From positions 310,001 to 374,000 of the forward strand of contig NZ_JADKRW010000005.1 in the NCBI RefSeq assembly GCF_015350995.1: a stretch of 64,000 bases of DNA, written 5' to 3'. Below are positions 35,721 to 45,178 of this stretch, in pieces. A model generated the notes under the pieces. It did not search any database, had not been told where the DNA came from, and saw nothing but the letters and a program-made list of their open reading frames with translations. The stretch comes from Curtobacterium sp. VKM Ac-1393 (GTDB lineage Bacteria; Actinomycetota; Actinomycetes; Actinomycetales; Microbacteriaceae). Within the stretch, counting starts at the first letter, position 1. Each line of letters starts with the position of its first letter. A program made the translations under genes and the position numbers.

Positions 35721-36700
35721 CCCTCGCCCCCGAAGGCCGCCGGATGCTCCGCGTCGAGGCCCGCAACGCCGAGACCCCGATCGAGACGAAGCCGGGGTGG
35801 ATCAAGACCCGCGCCACCCAGGGTCCGGAGTTCCGCGAGCTGTCCGCCCTCGTGAAGGACAAGCAGCTGCACACCGTCTGCCAGGAGGCCGGCTGCCCGA
35901 ACATCTTCGAGTGCTGGGAAGACCGCGAGGCCACGTTCCTGATCGGCGGCTCGCAGTGCACCCGTCGGTGCGACTTCTGCCAGATCGACACCGGCAAGCC
36001 CGAGCCACTCGATCGTGACGAGCCCCGCCGCGTCGCCGACTCGGTCGCCGAGATGGGGCTCAAGTACGCCACGGTGACCGGTGTCGCCCGCGATGACCTG
36101 CCCGACGGCGGCTCCTGGCTCTACGCCGAGACCATCCGCCAGATCCACGAGCACTCCCCCGGCACCGGGGTCGAGATTCTGGTGCCTGACTTCAACGGCC
36201 GCCCGGACCAGCTCGGCCGGGTCTTCGACGCGCGCCCCGAGGTCTTCGCCCACAACGTCGAGACCGTCCCCCGGATCTTCAAGCGCATCCGACCGGCGTT
36301 CACGTTCGAGCGCTCTCTCGACGTCATCACGCAGGGCCGCGACGCCGGGCTCGTCACGAAGTCGAACCTGATCCTCGGGATGGGCGAGGAGCGCGTCGAG
36401 ATCGAGGACGCCCTGCAGCGCCTGCGCGACGCCGGCACCGACATCATCACGTTGACGCAGTACCTCCGTCCGTCCGCCCGGCACCTGCCGGTGGCGCGCT
36501 GGGTCACGCCGGAGGAGTTCGTCGCGCTGCGCGAGGTCGCCGAGGAGATGGGCTTCGCCGGGGTGCTCGCCGGACCGTTGGTCCGGTCGTCGTACCGCGC
36601 CGGACGCCTGTGGGCACGCGCCACGGTCGCGCGCGGCGGCTCGGTTCCCGAGCACCTGTCGCACCTGCTGGACGCGGCGCCGGGTCGCCAGGCGGTCTGA
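35717..36700 (+). CDS. lipA: Lipoyl synthase LipA
   Basis: This 327-residue radical-SAM enzyme inserts sulfur into octanoyl groups to form lipoate. The auxiliary cluster cysteines are in [13 protein letters not shown] and the radical-SAM motif is [15 protein letters not shown] (C-x3-C-x2-C). The C-terminal RSSYRAG serine ligand is present. The ATG at 35717 overlaps the lipB stop. Length is normal. Confidence 0.96.
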   Translation: MTLAPEGRRMLRVEARNAETPIETKPGWIKTRATQGPEFRELSALVKDKQLHTVCQEAGCPNIFECWEDREATFLIGGSQCTRRCDFCQIDTGKPEPLDRDEPRRVADSVAEMGLKYATVTGVARDDLPDGGSWLYAETIRQIHEHSPGTGVEILVPDFNGRPDQLGRVFDARPEVFAHNVETVPRIFKRIRPAFTFERSLDVITQGRDAGLVTKSNLILGMGEERVEIEDALQRLRDAGTDIITLTQYLRPSARHLPVARWVTPEEFVALREVAEEMGFAGVLAGPLVRSSYRAGRLWARATVARGGSVPEHLSHLLDAAPGRQAV

Positions 36701-36733
36701 AGCCCCTGACCCCGCGGCACTGGTCGCGACCAC

Positions 36734-36783
36734 GGACGGACGGGAGGCACGGTGCCAGCTGGCACCGTGCCTCCCGTCCGTCC
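36734..36783. terminator. 50-bp perfect palindrome after lipA
   Basis: Two 25-base arms (starting GGACGGACGGGAGGC and ending at a CCAG|CTGG centre) pair exactly. The central 46 bases match the element at 39173-39218. TGGTCGCGACCA at 36721-36732 lies next to it. It also lies just after the convergent 52-residue gene, so it probably ends both units. Confidence 0.85.
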
Positions 36784-36810
36784 ATCCGCCCGTTCAGGGC
36801 GACGCGATCG

Positions 36811-36969
36811 CTACGCGCGACCGCGGATGCTCCTGAGGAGCCAGCCGATGACGGCCAGGATGATGAGGACGATCCCGACCCACAGCAGGAACTTCAGGGC
36901 ACCGACGAAGATGCCGCTGAAGAGCAGGACGAGGCCGACGATGATCGCGATGATCAGGAGTGCTGGCAT
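36811..36969 (-). CDS. 52-residue hydrophobic membrane protein
   Basis: This short protein starts MPALLIIAIIVGLVLL and has two hydrophobic helices (about 3-20 and 28-46) with a basic tail RSIRGRA. The ribosome binding site GGAG lies about eight bases before the ATG. Its hydrophobic small-protein type is common in actinobacteria, but no function can be given. The next gene on this strand is ftsY, which ends 50 bases downstream of the point where this gene starts. Confidence 0.75.
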   Translation of the reverse strand: MPALLIIAIIVGLVLLFSGIFVGALKFLLWVGIVLIILAVIGWLLRSIRGRA

Positions 36970-37029
36970 TGGAGGGGCTCCTTCCGATGTACCTGGACGA
37001 TCCCTGTACTGCGGAGACGGTACCCGGAA

Positions 37030-37899
37030 TCAGCCGACGAGGTTCTGCACGAACACGTGCGGGGTGAAACCCGTGAGGTCGTTGATGCCCTCGCCCTGCC
37101 CGATGAGCTTGATCGGGATGCCGGTCTTCTCCTGCACGCTGAGCACGAACCCGGCCTTCGCGGAGCCGTCGAGCTTCGTGATGACGAGACCGGTCACCCC
37201 GGCGCCCTCGATGAACGCCTGCGCCTGGGCCAGCCCGTTCTGCCCGGTCGTGGCGTCGAGGACGAGCAGGACCTCGCTGATCTCGGTCTGCTTCTCGACG
37301 ACGCGCTTGATCTTCGTCAGCTCGTCCATCAGACCCGCCTTGGTGTGCAGACGGCCGGCCGTGTCGATGACCACGATCTCGGTGTTGTCGCGGATCGCCT
37401 TCTCGACGGTCTGGTACGCCACCGACGCCGGGTCCTGTCCGGGCTGCGAGGGGCGGACGACGTCGACACCGGCGCGCTCCGCCCAGGTCGCGACCTGCTC
37501 GACCGCGGCGGCACGGAAGGTGTCGGCCGCACCGACGAGGACCGTGCGGTCGTAGGTCTTCAGGAACTTGGCGAACTTGCCGATGGTCGTGGTCTTGCCG
37601 ACACCGTTCACGCCGACGACGAGCACGACGGCGGGTCGCGCGCTGAGCTTCAGGGTGGTGTCGAGCTTCGACAGCCGTTCTTCGAGCACCTCGCGCAGCA
37701 TGCGCTGCAGGTCGGCCGGGTCGGTCGTGCCGTACCGGTCGACGCGAGCGTGCAGGTCGTCGATGATCGCCTCGGAGACGTCGGGGCCGAAGTCAGCGCC
37801 GATCAGGGCGGTCTCGAGCTCCTCCCACGTGGTCTCGTCGATCGTCTTGCGCTGGAAGAGGCCGCGCAGCCGTGAGGACAGTGACCAGGAACTCGCCAT
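37030..37899 (-). CDS. ftsY: SRP receptor FtsY
   Basis: This 289-residue NG-domain GTPase pairs with Ffh at the membrane. P-loop VGVNGVGKTTTIGKFAK, DTFRAAAVEQVATW, VVIDTAGRLHTK, TKLDGSAKAGFVLSV and GQGEGINDL are all present. The acidic A domain of E. coli FtsY is missing; only a short N-terminal amphipathic stretch (SSRLRGLFQRKTID) precedes the N domain, as usual in actinobacteria. It is divergent from the TerC gene. Confidence 0.96.
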   Translation of the reverse strand: MASSWSLSSRLRGLFQRKTIDETTWEELETALIGADFGPDVSEAIIDDLHARVDRYGTTDPADLQRMLREVLEERLSKLDTTLKLSARPAVVLVVGVNGVGKTTTIGKFAKFLKTYDRTVLVGAADTFRAAAVEQVATWAERAGVDVVRPSQPGQDPASVAYQTVEKAIRDNTEIVVIDTAGRLHTKAGLMDELTKIKRVVEKQTEISEVLLVLDATTGQNGLAQAQAFIEGAGVTGLVITKLDGSAKAGFVLSVQEKTGIPIKLIGQGEGINDLTGFTPHVFVQNLVG

Positions 37900-37939
37900 G
37901 TTCCCAGCTTAGAGCGCGGCGCATGTCCGTCCGTCCCTG

Positions 37940-38086
37940 TACGATCTGACACACGAAGGGGAGTATTCCTCCTCGGTGACCCCGTCAGTACGGCCCGGAT
38001 CGACCCGGGACCCGGGGCGCCGGTCGTGCAGCACCGGCTCCGGTGCGACACGGCGGAAGAGACCTTCAGGCCTCGGCGTACCCCCA
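37940..38086 (+). ncRNA. yybP-ykoY (Mn2+) riboswitch upstream of terC
   Basis: The leader begins after a -10-like TACGAT (37940-37945). It carries the conserved 5' GGGGAGTA (about 37958-37965), a central GTCAGTACGGCCCGG and the 3' signature GCGGAAGAGACCTTC (about 38053-38065) that make up the metal-binding four-way junction. Known members sense Mn2+ and control TerC-family and other metal transport genes, which is exactly the context here. The core covers about 37953-38086; the TerC start follows about 30 bases later. Confidence 0.85.
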
Positions 38087-38117
38087 TTCCTGTGGAACGC
38101 CCTATCTGAAGGAAACC

Positions 38118-39146
38118 GTGGACGTCCCACTCTTCGTCTGGCTCCTCACCATCGCCGGCATCCTGGCCCTGTTGGTGTTCGACTTCTACTCGCACGTGCG
38201 CACCCCGCACGTGCCGCACATCCGCGAATCCGCGTTCTGGTCCGTGTTCTACATCGGACTCGCGATCCTGTTCGGGTTCGGCATCCTGGTCTTCGGCGGC
38301 GGACAGGCCGGCGGCGAGTACTTCGCCGGATGGCTCACCGAGAAGGCGTTGTCGGTCGACAACCTGTTCGTCTTCCTCATCATCATGACGAGCTTCGCGG
38401 TGCCGAAGGAGTTCCAGCAGAAGGTCCTGCTCGTCGGCGTCGCGATCGCCCTCGTCGCCCGCGGCGTGTTCATCGCCCTCGGCGTCACGATCATCGAGAA
38501 CTTCTCGTGGGTGTTCTACCTGTTCGGCGCGCTGCTGTTCTGGCTCGCGTGGTCGCAGGCCCGCAGCGGCAACGACCACAGTGGTGACGAGGGCGACTCC
38601 CGCCTGATCCGGATCCTCAAGCGCATCATCCCGACCTCGGACCACTACGACGGCGACCGCATGACCACCAAGGTCGACGGCAAGCGCCTGTTCACCCCGA
38701 TGCTGCTCGTCATGGTCGCCATCGGTCTGACCGACGTACTGTTCGCGCTCGACTCGATCCCGGCGATCTTCGGGCTCACGCAGGACGCCTTCATCGTGTT
38801 CACCGCGAACGCGTTCTCGCTGCTCGGGCTGCGGCAGCTGTACTTCCTGATCGCCGGGCTGCTCGAGCGCCTGATCTACCTCGGCCAGGGCCTCGCGGTC
38901 ATCCTCGGCTTCATCGGTGTGAAGCTCGTCTTCCACGCCATGCACGTCAACGAGCTGCCGTTCATCAACGGCGGCGAGCACATCGAGTGGGCGCCGGAGA
39001 TCCCGATCTGGTTCTCGCTCGGGTTCATCCTGCTGACGATCGCCGTGGCGACGACCGCGTCGCTCATCGTGTCCAAGAAGCGCCAGGAGCGCGGGCTCAC
39101 CCCGACGGGCGAGCCGACGGAGTCGGTCGAGGCCGACGCGAAGTAA
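38118..39146 (+). CDS. TerC-family integral membrane protein
   Basis: This 342-residue protein has about nine hydrophobic helices and the TerC motifs LTEKALSVDNLFVFLIIM and IGLTDVLFALDSIPAIFGLT, whose Asp residues probably bind metal. Family members (Alx, MeeF/MeeY-like) export Mn2+ and help metalate exoenzymes. The start is a GTG with GAAGGA five bases upstream. Control by the yybP-ykoY riboswitch supports a Mn2+ export role. It is separated from smc by a palindrome. Confidence 0.92.
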   Translation: MDVPLFVWLLTIAGILALLVFDFYSHVRTPHVPHIRESAFWSVFYIGLAILFGFGILVFGGGQAGGEYFAGWLTEKALSVDNLFVFLIIMTSFAVPKEFQQKVLLVGVAIALVARGVFIALGVTIIENFSWVFYLFGALLFWLAWSQARSGNDHSGDEGDSRLIRILKRIIPTSDHYDGDRMTTKVDGKRLFTPMLLVMVAIGLTDVLFALDSIPAIFGLTQDAFIVFTANAFSLLGLRQLYFLIAGLLERLIYLGQGLAVILGFIGVKLVFHAMHVNELPFINGGEHIEWAPEIPIWFSLGFILLTIAVATTASLIVSKKRQERGLTPTGEPTESVEADAK

Positions 39147-39172
39147 GCGTCACGCCCTGGACGGGCGTCGAC

Positions 39173-39335
39173 ACGGACGGGAGGCACGGTGCCAGCTGGC
39201 ACCGTGCCTCCCGTCCGTCCGTGGTCGCGACCAGTGCCGCGCGCCGGGTTTCGGCCTGAGCGACACTCTGCGCGCTCCGGAGCGCGTGAGCTGTCGCTCA
39301 GCGCGAAACTCGGCAGGCCGGCTGCGCTCGGCCGG
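39173..39335. repeat. 46-bp palindrome plus composite repeat after terC
   Basis: 39173-39218 is a perfect 46-bp palindrome (arms ACGGACGGGAGGCACGG...) nearly identical to the one at 36734-36783. GTGGTCGCGACCAGTG follows (39220-39235). Next comes a third module, GAGCGACAC...AGCTGTCGCTC (about 39258-39301), with a nested GCGCGCTCCGGAGCGCG. It serves as the terminator of the converging terC and smc genes. Confidence 0.75.
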
Positions 39336-42300
39336 TCACGCGACCGCGTCGGCCGGCTCGCGCTTCTGCACCCGCTGCCCGACGACGGCGGACACGCCGT
39401 CCTGCCGCATCGACACCCCGTACAGGGCGTCCGCGATCTCCATCGTGCGCTTCTGGTGCGTGATGACGATGAGCTGCGACGACTCGCGGAGCCGCTCGAA
39501 GACCGTCAGCAGGCGGCCGAGGTTCGCGTCGTCGAGCGCAGCCTCGACCTCGTCCATGATGTAGAACGGCGAGGGCCGTGCCGTGAAGATCGCAACGAGG
39601 AGCGCCACCGCAGCCAGGGACCGCTCGCCACCGGACAGCAGCGTCAGACGGTCGATCTTCTTGCCGGCGGGCTTCACCTGCACGTCGATCCCGGTACCGA
39701 GCAGGTCGGCGGGGTTCGTCAGGTTGATCGACCCCGAGCCGCCCGGGAACAGGATCGGGAAGATGACGTCGAAGGCGTCCTTGGTGTCGTTGAACGCCGA
39801 CTCGAAGATCGTCTGCATCTTCGTGTCGAGTTCGTCGATGATCGTCATCAGGTCGGTGCGGGTCTTCTGCAGGTCCTCGAGCTGTTCGGCGAGGAACGCG
39901 TGCCGCTGTTCCAGGGCCTGGAACTCCTCGAGCGCGAGCGGGTTCACCTTGCCGAGCCGACCGAGGTCACGTTCGGCGGCCTGCAGGCGGCGCTCCTGCT
40001 CGGCGCGGACGTACGGCACGGTCTCGACGTCGGCGGGGTCGACCTCGTCGGTGACGTCGAACTCGGGCAGCGCGGGGCCGCCGGGCAAGGTCGAGTCAGC
40101 GTCGACGAGCGCCACGGTGTCGTCGTCGGGGGTGGTGTCGAAGTCGGCGTCGCTGGCGTCCGGCGCGACGTCGACGTCCTCGTCCGCGTCGTCCGCGTCG
40201 GACGCGTCGTCCGCTGCTGCAGCCGCCGCAGCAGCGCGCTCGGCCTCCCGGTGCTTCCGCGCCAGCACCCGCGGGTCCACCAACACGTCCACCGGCACGG
40301 GCACGGTCGGCCCGTACTCGGCGACGAGCACGGCCTCGGTCAGCCCGAGGTCGCTCAGCGCCCGGTCGAGGACGCCCGACACGTGCAGCTTCTTCTCGTA
40401 GATCTCCATCTCGAGCGAGTGCACGCCGTCGGTGATGGTCTGCAGCCGGTCGCGGAGCTCGCGCTCCTCGTTCCGGATCGCCTGCAGCTCGGTGTTCCGC
40501 TTCGACCGTTCGGACTCCTCGGTCGCGAGCTGGACGCGCGCCCCGGCGAGGGACCGGTCGACGGCGCCGAGCACGCCCGGCAGGTCGGCGAGCACGGCCT
40601 CGGCGGTCTCGATCTGCCCGCGACGGATCACCGCGCGACGGGCGGCTTCCTCGGCCGCCGCGCGCTCGGCCTCGAGCTGGCGTTCGAGCTGGTCGGCACG
40701 GTGTCGTTCGGCGCGGACGCGCTCACGGACGGTCTGCACCTGGATGCGCTGTTCGACCTCGGCGGCGCGTGCGGCCTCGAGCGCGTCCTGCAGCCCAGGG
40801 CGCTCGGAAGCGTCGACGACGGGCCGCTCCTGCTCGGTGAACGCCCGGTGGACCGCCTCGGCGTCCGCCAGGGCGGCGTCGACGGCCTCGACGGCCCCGT
40901 CGGTCTCGGCGAGGGCGGCGCGCAGACGCTCCACCTCGGCCGCCGCGTTCTCGGCCTTCGCGCGGGTCGAGGCGCTGGTCCGGTCGTACTCGGCGGTCGC
41001 CTTCGCGTGCGCGCGGGACGCAGCGTCGGCCTCGTCCGCACGGCGGCGCGCGTCCTCGGCGGCGGTGCGTGCTGCCTGGAGGCCCGTGGCTGCGTCCTCG
41101 GCGTCCGTCGCGATCGCGTCGCGTCGGGTCACGGCGTCGTCGCGTTCCGCGACCAGCTCGATCCGCGAGGTCACGCGCTCCCCACCGCCGGTGACGCGGA
41201 CGGCCCGCACGAGGTCACCGGACCGCGTGACGACCGTCGCCTGCGGGGCGGCGGCGAGCACTGCCTCCAGGTCGAGCGTGTCGGCGTCCTCGTTCGCGTT
41301 CTCGTTCTCGTTCTCTGGGGTGTCCGCGATCAGCGTGTTCCGCAGGATCGCGGCGAGGGCGGGCGGACCCTGCACGACGTCGAGCGCACGACGGACGCCC
41401 GCGGGCAACCGGTCGGGCAGGTCCGTGGGGGCGTCCTGTGCGTCGGCGACGACGACGTCGATACGGCCGATGTCCTCGGACCTGGCGTGCGCGACCGCGT
41501 CGAGCGCGACCGACCGGTCGTCGGCGAGGACGGCGTCGGCCAGGCCGTCGAGGGCGATCGCGACGGCTCCCTCGAACCCGGGCGTCACCGTGAGCGCGTC
41601 GGCGAGACGGCCGACGATGCCCGCGCGTCCGGCGTCGATGAGCGCCTGCGAGCCGTCGCGGACGTCGATCGACATGCCGAGCGCCGCGACCCGGGCGTCG
41701 AGGGCGTCCCGCTCGCGCTCGAGGCCGTGCAGCCGGTCGCGCTGTTCGTCACGGGCGGCCTGCGCTGCCTCCAGCTGCTCACGGGCGGCGGCGAGCGTGG
41801 CGGCGAGGGCTTCGTCGTCGACGCCCTCGGACGGATCGGTGCCGAGCTCGGCGAGGGCGGCCGCTGCACGTTCGGCGCGCTCGCCCGCCTCGGCCAGCGC
41901 GCGCTCGCGACGTTCGCGGTCCGCCACCGCCGAGCCGCGCTTCGACCGGGCCACGTCGACGGCGTTGGCCAGCCGCTGCGCCTCGAGGTCGTGCTGCGAG
42001 ACCCGGGCGGCCTGCGCGGCGATGCGTTCGTCGAGGGCGTCGAGCGCGTCACGGGCGGTCTGCACCGCGCGGGCGGCCTCGGCGGAACCGCCCTGCATCG
42101 CGTCGGCGCGGGCGGCGAGCCGATCCGCCTCGGCACGGACTCCGGCCACCCGCTCCGGGGTGATCGAGGGGCCCTGCTGCGGGGCGTCGGCCTGTTGCGC
42201 CAGGAACATCAGCCGCTGGTTCGCCAGGCTGGACAGCCCGCGCAGGCGCTCCTGCACGCTCTCCAGGCGGTGCACCACGGTCCGGGCGCGGTCGACGTCG

Positions 42301-43136
42301 TCGCCGACCATGCTCTGCTCGACGTGCTGCTGGCGCACACGGGTCTGGTCGAGGCGTTCGGTCAGGACGATGCGCTCCGACTTGCGACCGGCCTCGACCT
42401 CTTGGTGGTCGTGCAGTTCGCGGCGCAACCGGACGACGTCGTCCGCCAGGATGCGGGCCTTGGCGTCCCGCGCGACTGCGGCGACGGACTGGGCCTTGCG
42501 CGCGACCTCGGCCTGGCGGCCGAGGGGCTTCAGCTGGCGACGGATCTCGCCCGCGAGGTCGGACAAGCGGGTCAGGTTCGTCTGCATCGCGTCGAGCTTG
42601 CGGAGGGTCTTCTCCTTGCGGCGACGGTGCTTCAGGATGCCGGCGGCTTCCTCGATGAAGCCACGCCGGTCCTCCGGGGTGGCGTGCAGCACCTTGTCGA
42701 GCTGCCCCTGCCCGACGATCACGTGCATCTCGCGGCCGAGGCCGGTGTCGCTCAGGAGCTCCTGCACGTCGAGCAGCCGGCAGTTCTCGCCGTTGATGGC
42801 GTACTCGCTGCCACCGTTCCGGAACAGGGTGCGTGCGATCGTCACCTCGGAGTAGTCGATCGGCAGCAACCCGTCGGAGTTGTCGATCGTCAGGAGCACC
42901 TGGGCGCGCCCGAGCGGTCCGCGGGTCGAGGTGCCCGCGAAGATGACGTCCTCCATCTTGCCGCCGCGCAGGGTCTTCGCGCCCTGCTCCCCCATCACCC
43001 AGGCGAGGGCGTCGACGACGTTGGACTTGCCGGAGCCGTTCGGGCCGACGATGCACGTGACGCCCGGCTCGAACGCGAACGTCGTCGGCTGCGCGAAGGA
43101 CTTGAACCCCTTGATGGTCAGGCTCTTCAAGTACAT
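39336..43136 (-). CDS. smc: Chromosome segregation SMC protein
   Basis: This 1,266-residue condensin ATPase has an N-terminal Walker A GPNGSGKSN (31-39), a first coiled coil (about 170-500), a hinge (about 505-665), a second coiled coil, and the C-terminal ABC signature LLSGGERSL with Walker B PFYIMDEVEAAL. The ATG at 43136 (MYLKSLTIKGFKSF) has GGAG five bases upstream and is preferred over an upstream GTG. Two odd low-complexity inserts were noted: Asn/Glu repeats in the hinge and an Asp-rich stretch (about 974-1018) in the second coil. It lies after mutM and rnc, with terC between it and ftsY. Confidence 0.96.
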   Translation of the reverse strand: MYLKSLTIKGFKSFAQPTTFAFEPGVTCIVGPNGSGKSNVVDALAWVMGEQGAKTLRGGKMEDVIFAGTSTRGPLGRAQVLLTIDNSDGLLPIDYSEVTIARTLFRNGGSEYAINGENCRLLDVQELLSDTGLGREMHVIVGQGQLDKVLHATPEDRRGFIEEAAGILKHRRRKEKTLRKLDAMQTNLTRLSDLAGEIRRQLKPLGRQAEVARKAQSVAAVARDAKARILADDVVRLRRELHDHQEVEAGRKSERIVLTERLDQTRVRQQHVEQSMVGDDVDRARTVVHRLESVQERLRGLSSLANQRLMFLAQQADAPQQGPSITPERVAGVRAEADRLAARADAMQGGSAEAARAVQTARDALDALDERIAAQAARVSQHDLEAQRLANAVDVARSKRGSAVADRERRERALAEAGERAERAAAALAELGTDPSEGVDDEALAATLAAAREQLEAAQAARDEQRDRLHGLERERDALDARVAALGMSIDVRDGSQALIDAGRAGIVGRLADALTVTPGFEGAVAIALDGLADAVLADDRSVALDAVAHARSEDIGRIDVVVADAQDAPTDLPDRLPAGVRRALDVVQGPPALAAILRNTLIADTPENENENANEDADTLDLEAVLAAAPQATVVTRSGDLVRAVRVTGGGERVTSRIELVAERDDAVTRRDAIATDAEDAATGLQAARTAAEDARRRADEADAASRAHAKATAEYDRTSASTRAKAENAAAEVERLRAALAETDGAVEAVDAALADAEAVHRAFTEQERPVVDASERPGLQDALEAARAAEVEQRIQVQTVRERVRAERHRADQLERQLEAERAAAEEAARRAVIRRGQIETAEAVLADLPGVLGAVDRSLAGARVQLATEESERSKRNTELQAIRNEERELRDRLQTITDGVHSLEMEIYEKKLHVSGVLDRALSDLGLTEAVLVAEYGPTVPVPVDVLVDPRVLARKHREAERAAAAAAAADDASDADDADEDVDVAPDASDADFDTTPDDDTVALVDADSTLPGGPALPEFDVTDEVDPADVETVPYVRAEQERRLQAAERDLGRLGKVNPLALEEFQALEQRHAFLAEQLEDLQKTRTDLMTIIDELDTKMQTIFESAFNDTKDAFDVIFPILFPGGSGSINLTNPADLLGTGIDVQVKPAGKKIDRLTLLSGGERSLAAVALLVAIFTARPSPFYIMDEVEAALDDANLGRLLTVFERLRESSQLIVITHQKRTMEIADALYGVSMRQDGVSAVVGQRVQKREPADAVA

Positions 43137-43204
43137 GCGGTCTCCGGGTGTGCTCACGCGTGCTGCGGCGGGGCCGCTGCTGGGCTGTGCTGCTGGGCGT
43201 CAGG

Positions 43205-44176
43205 CTAACGCGTGCGGGCGCGGGGACGCGGTTGGCACACGGGACAGATGTGGCTGGACCGGTTCATGAAGGCCTCGCGCACGATCGTCGCGCCGCAGCG
43301 GGGGCACGGCTCGCCCTGCTGTCCGTACACGTTCAGGCGCTGTGAGAAGTACCCGGACTGCCCGTTCACGTTGACGTACTGGGCGTCGAAGCTCGTCCCG
43401 CCGTCCTCGAGCGCGCGCCGGAGGACACTGCGCACCTCGGCGAGCAGCAGCCGCAGGTCGGCGCGGGTCAACCGCTCCGCCGGCCGGTCGTAGTGCAGCT
43501 TCGCGGCCCACAGCGATTCGTCGGCGTAGATGTTGCCGATGCCGCTCACGACGCCCTGGTCGAGCAGCACCCGCTTGATGCCGCTCGAGCGCTTCCGGGC
43601 GATGGCGGCGAACCGGTCGTCGTCGAAGGCGGGGTCGAGCGGGTCGCGCGCGATGTGCGACACCTGCTGCGGGACGCTCCGCCGCCAGACCGCGTCGGGG
43701 TCAGACTCGTCGATGTGTCCGGCGAACCCGGCCGGGGCACCGTCCACCGTCGGCACCATCGAGTCGATCGCCATCGAGCCGAAGGTGCGTTGGTCGACGA
43801 ACTCGAGCTCGACCGCGGGTTCGGTGCTGCCGCCGCGGTCGGTGCCGGTGGGCTGCACGTCGATGAGGATGCGGCGGTGCCTGGCGGCCTCGCGCCCCCG
43901 GCCGAGCAGGATCTGGCCGCTCATGCCGAGGTGGGCGACGAGGGCCTCGGGCCGGTCGCCCTCGTGCTCGGGCAGCAACGGCATCCAGAGGAACTTGCCC
44001 CGGCGGACGGCTGCCGCGATCATGCGGCCGGTCAGCCGGTCGGCGAAGTCCTCGGCCGGGCCGTCGTGCCGGGTGAGCGCCCGCTCGTCGAGCACGTGCA
44101 CGGCAAGGACACGCGCGCCGCTGACCGCGGGTTCGAGGCCGGCGCGGACCACCTCGACCTCGGGGAGTTCGGGCAC
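43205..44176 (-). CDS. mutM: Formamidopyrimidine-DNA glycosylase
   Basis: This 323-residue base-excision repair enzyme removes 8-oxoguanine. The catalytic PELPEVEVVRAGLE follows the start GTG (44176), giving the N-terminal proline nucleophile and Glu. The H2TH domain (GIGNIYADESLWAAKLHYDRPAE) and zinc finger C-x2-C-x16-C-x2-C (CPRCG...CPVC) are intact. It sits four bases after rnc, a usual rnc-mutM pair. Confidence 0.95.
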   Translation of the reverse strand: MPELPEVEVVRAGLEPAVSGARVLAVHVLDERALTRHDGPAEDFADRLTGRMIAAAVRRGKFLWMPLLPEHEGDRPEALVAHLGMSGQILLGRGREAARHRRILIDVQPTGTDRGGSTEPAVELEFVDQRTFGSMAIDSMVPTVDGAPAGFAGHIDESDPDAVWRRSVPQQVSHIARDPLDPAFDDDRFAAIARKRSSGIKRVLLDQGVVSGIGNIYADESLWAAKLHYDRPAERLTRADLRLLLAEVRSVLRRALEDGGTSFDAQYVNVNGQSGYFSQRLNVYGQQGEPCPRCGATIVREAFMNRSSHICPVCQPRPRARTR

Positions 44177-44180
44177 GCGG

Positions 44181-44906
44181 TCAGGCCGCTCGGCCGGACA
44201 GCCGGGTCCAGGCGTCGAGTGCCGCGGACATCTCGGCGGCCTTCTTGCTCGAACCGGTGCCGACCGCGATGTCCTCGCCCTGCAGGACCACGGTCGCGCT
44301 GAAGGTCTTGTCGTGGTCGGGTCCGGTCTCGGTGACGCGGTAGGCCGGGTTGCCGAGCGACAGGCTCGCGGCGAGCTCCTGCAGGCTCGTCTTCGGGTCC
44401 ATGGCCGCACCGAAGCGGTCCGGGTCGATCATGAGCGGTTCGACCAGGCGCAGCACGAGGTCGGTCGCCGGGTCGGGTCCTGCGGACAGGTAGGTGGCAC
44501 CGATGATCGCCTCGACCGTGTCGGCGAGGATCGACGACTTGTCGCGGCCACCGGTCTGCTCTTCGCCCTTGCCGAGCCGCACGTACTGGCCGAGCTCGAT
44601 CATCCGAGCGATCTCGGCGAGCGCGACCGTCGACACCAGGCTGGCGCGCCGCTTGGCGAGGTCACCTTCGTCGAGCTCGGGGAAGGACCGGTAGAGCTTC
44701 ACGGTCACGGCCTGGCCGAGGATCGAGTCCCCGAGGAACTCGAGACGTTCGTTGTGGCGGATACCGCCGTGCTCGTAGGCGTACGAGCGGTGTGTCAAGG
44801 CGAGCTGGAGCAGCTCGAGGTCGATGTCGACCCCGAGCTGGCCCTGCAGACGAACGACGTCCGGCCCCACGGGGCTGGACCCCGCGGCGCCGGACGTCGT
44901 CGTCAT
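44181..44906 (-). CDS. rnc: Ribonuclease III
   Basis: This 241-residue double-strand RNA nuclease processes rRNA and regulates mRNAs. Signature NERLEFLGDSILG (catalytic Glu and Asp), ADTVEAIIGATYL (Asp, Glu) and the C-terminal dsRNA-binding domain from about 170 (DPKTSLQELAAS...GTGSSKKAAEMSAA) are clear. The ATG at 44906 lies 13 bases after the rpmF stop. The operon is DUF177-rpmF-rnc-mutM, as in many actinobacteria. Confidence 0.96.
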   Translation of the reverse strand: MTTTSGAAGSSPVGPDVVRLQGQLGVDIDLELLQLALTHRSYAYEHGGIRHNERLEFLGDSILGQAVTVKLYRSFPELDEGDLAKRRASLVSTVALAEIARMIELGQYVRLGKGEEQTGGRDKSSILADTVEAIIGATYLSAGPDPATDLVLRLVEPLMIDPDRFGAAMDPKTSLQELAASLSLGNPAYRVTETGPDHDKTFSATVVLQGEDIAVGTGSSKKAAEMSAALDAWTRLSGRAA

Positions 44907-44919
44907 GCGTTCGGTCCGA

Positions 44920-45123
44920 TCAGACGTCAGCGACCTTGCGGCCCTTGTACTCCATGTACAGGGGGGTGCCGGCCGAGTCCTCGACGACCTTCGCGCGGTG
45001 CGGGAGGCTGTACGTGACCTGACCGTTCTCGATCGTCTTGACGAGCTGGATCGGCGTGGCCTTCCACTGCGAACGACGGGCGTGCGTGTTCGCACGGGAC
45101 TGCTTGCGCTTGGGAACGGCCAT
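44920..45123 (-). CDS. rpmF: 50S ribosomal protein L32
   Basis: This 67-residue protein starts [21 protein letters not shown], the bL32 signature. It has no cysteines, so it is a zinc-free form, common in actinobacteria. The position between DUF177 and rnc is the conserved one. Confidence 0.96.
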   Translation of the reverse strand: MAVPKRKQSRANTHARRSQWKATPIQLVKTIENGQVTYSLPHRAKVVEDSAGTPLYMEYKGRKVADV

Positions 45124-45178
45124 GGTGAATCTCTTTCGGTTGGTCGGTGGTCGGTACGGGGGCTGGCGGTGACGGGGC

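Noticed and set aside
38043..38117. A start for TerC at 38043
   Set aside because: It lies within the riboswitch; the GTG at 38118 has a ribosome binding site and begins the conserved hydrophobic sequence.
39189..43208. A 1,339-codon open frame on the plus strand across smc
   Set aside because: It is antisense to smc, has Arg/Val/Leu-biased low-complexity sequence with no domain, and results from high-GC codon bias of the real gene on the other strand.
43205..44410. A longer mutM with 78 extra N-terminal residues
   Set aside because: The enzyme needs proline as residue 2 after Met removal; the extension overlaps rnc.
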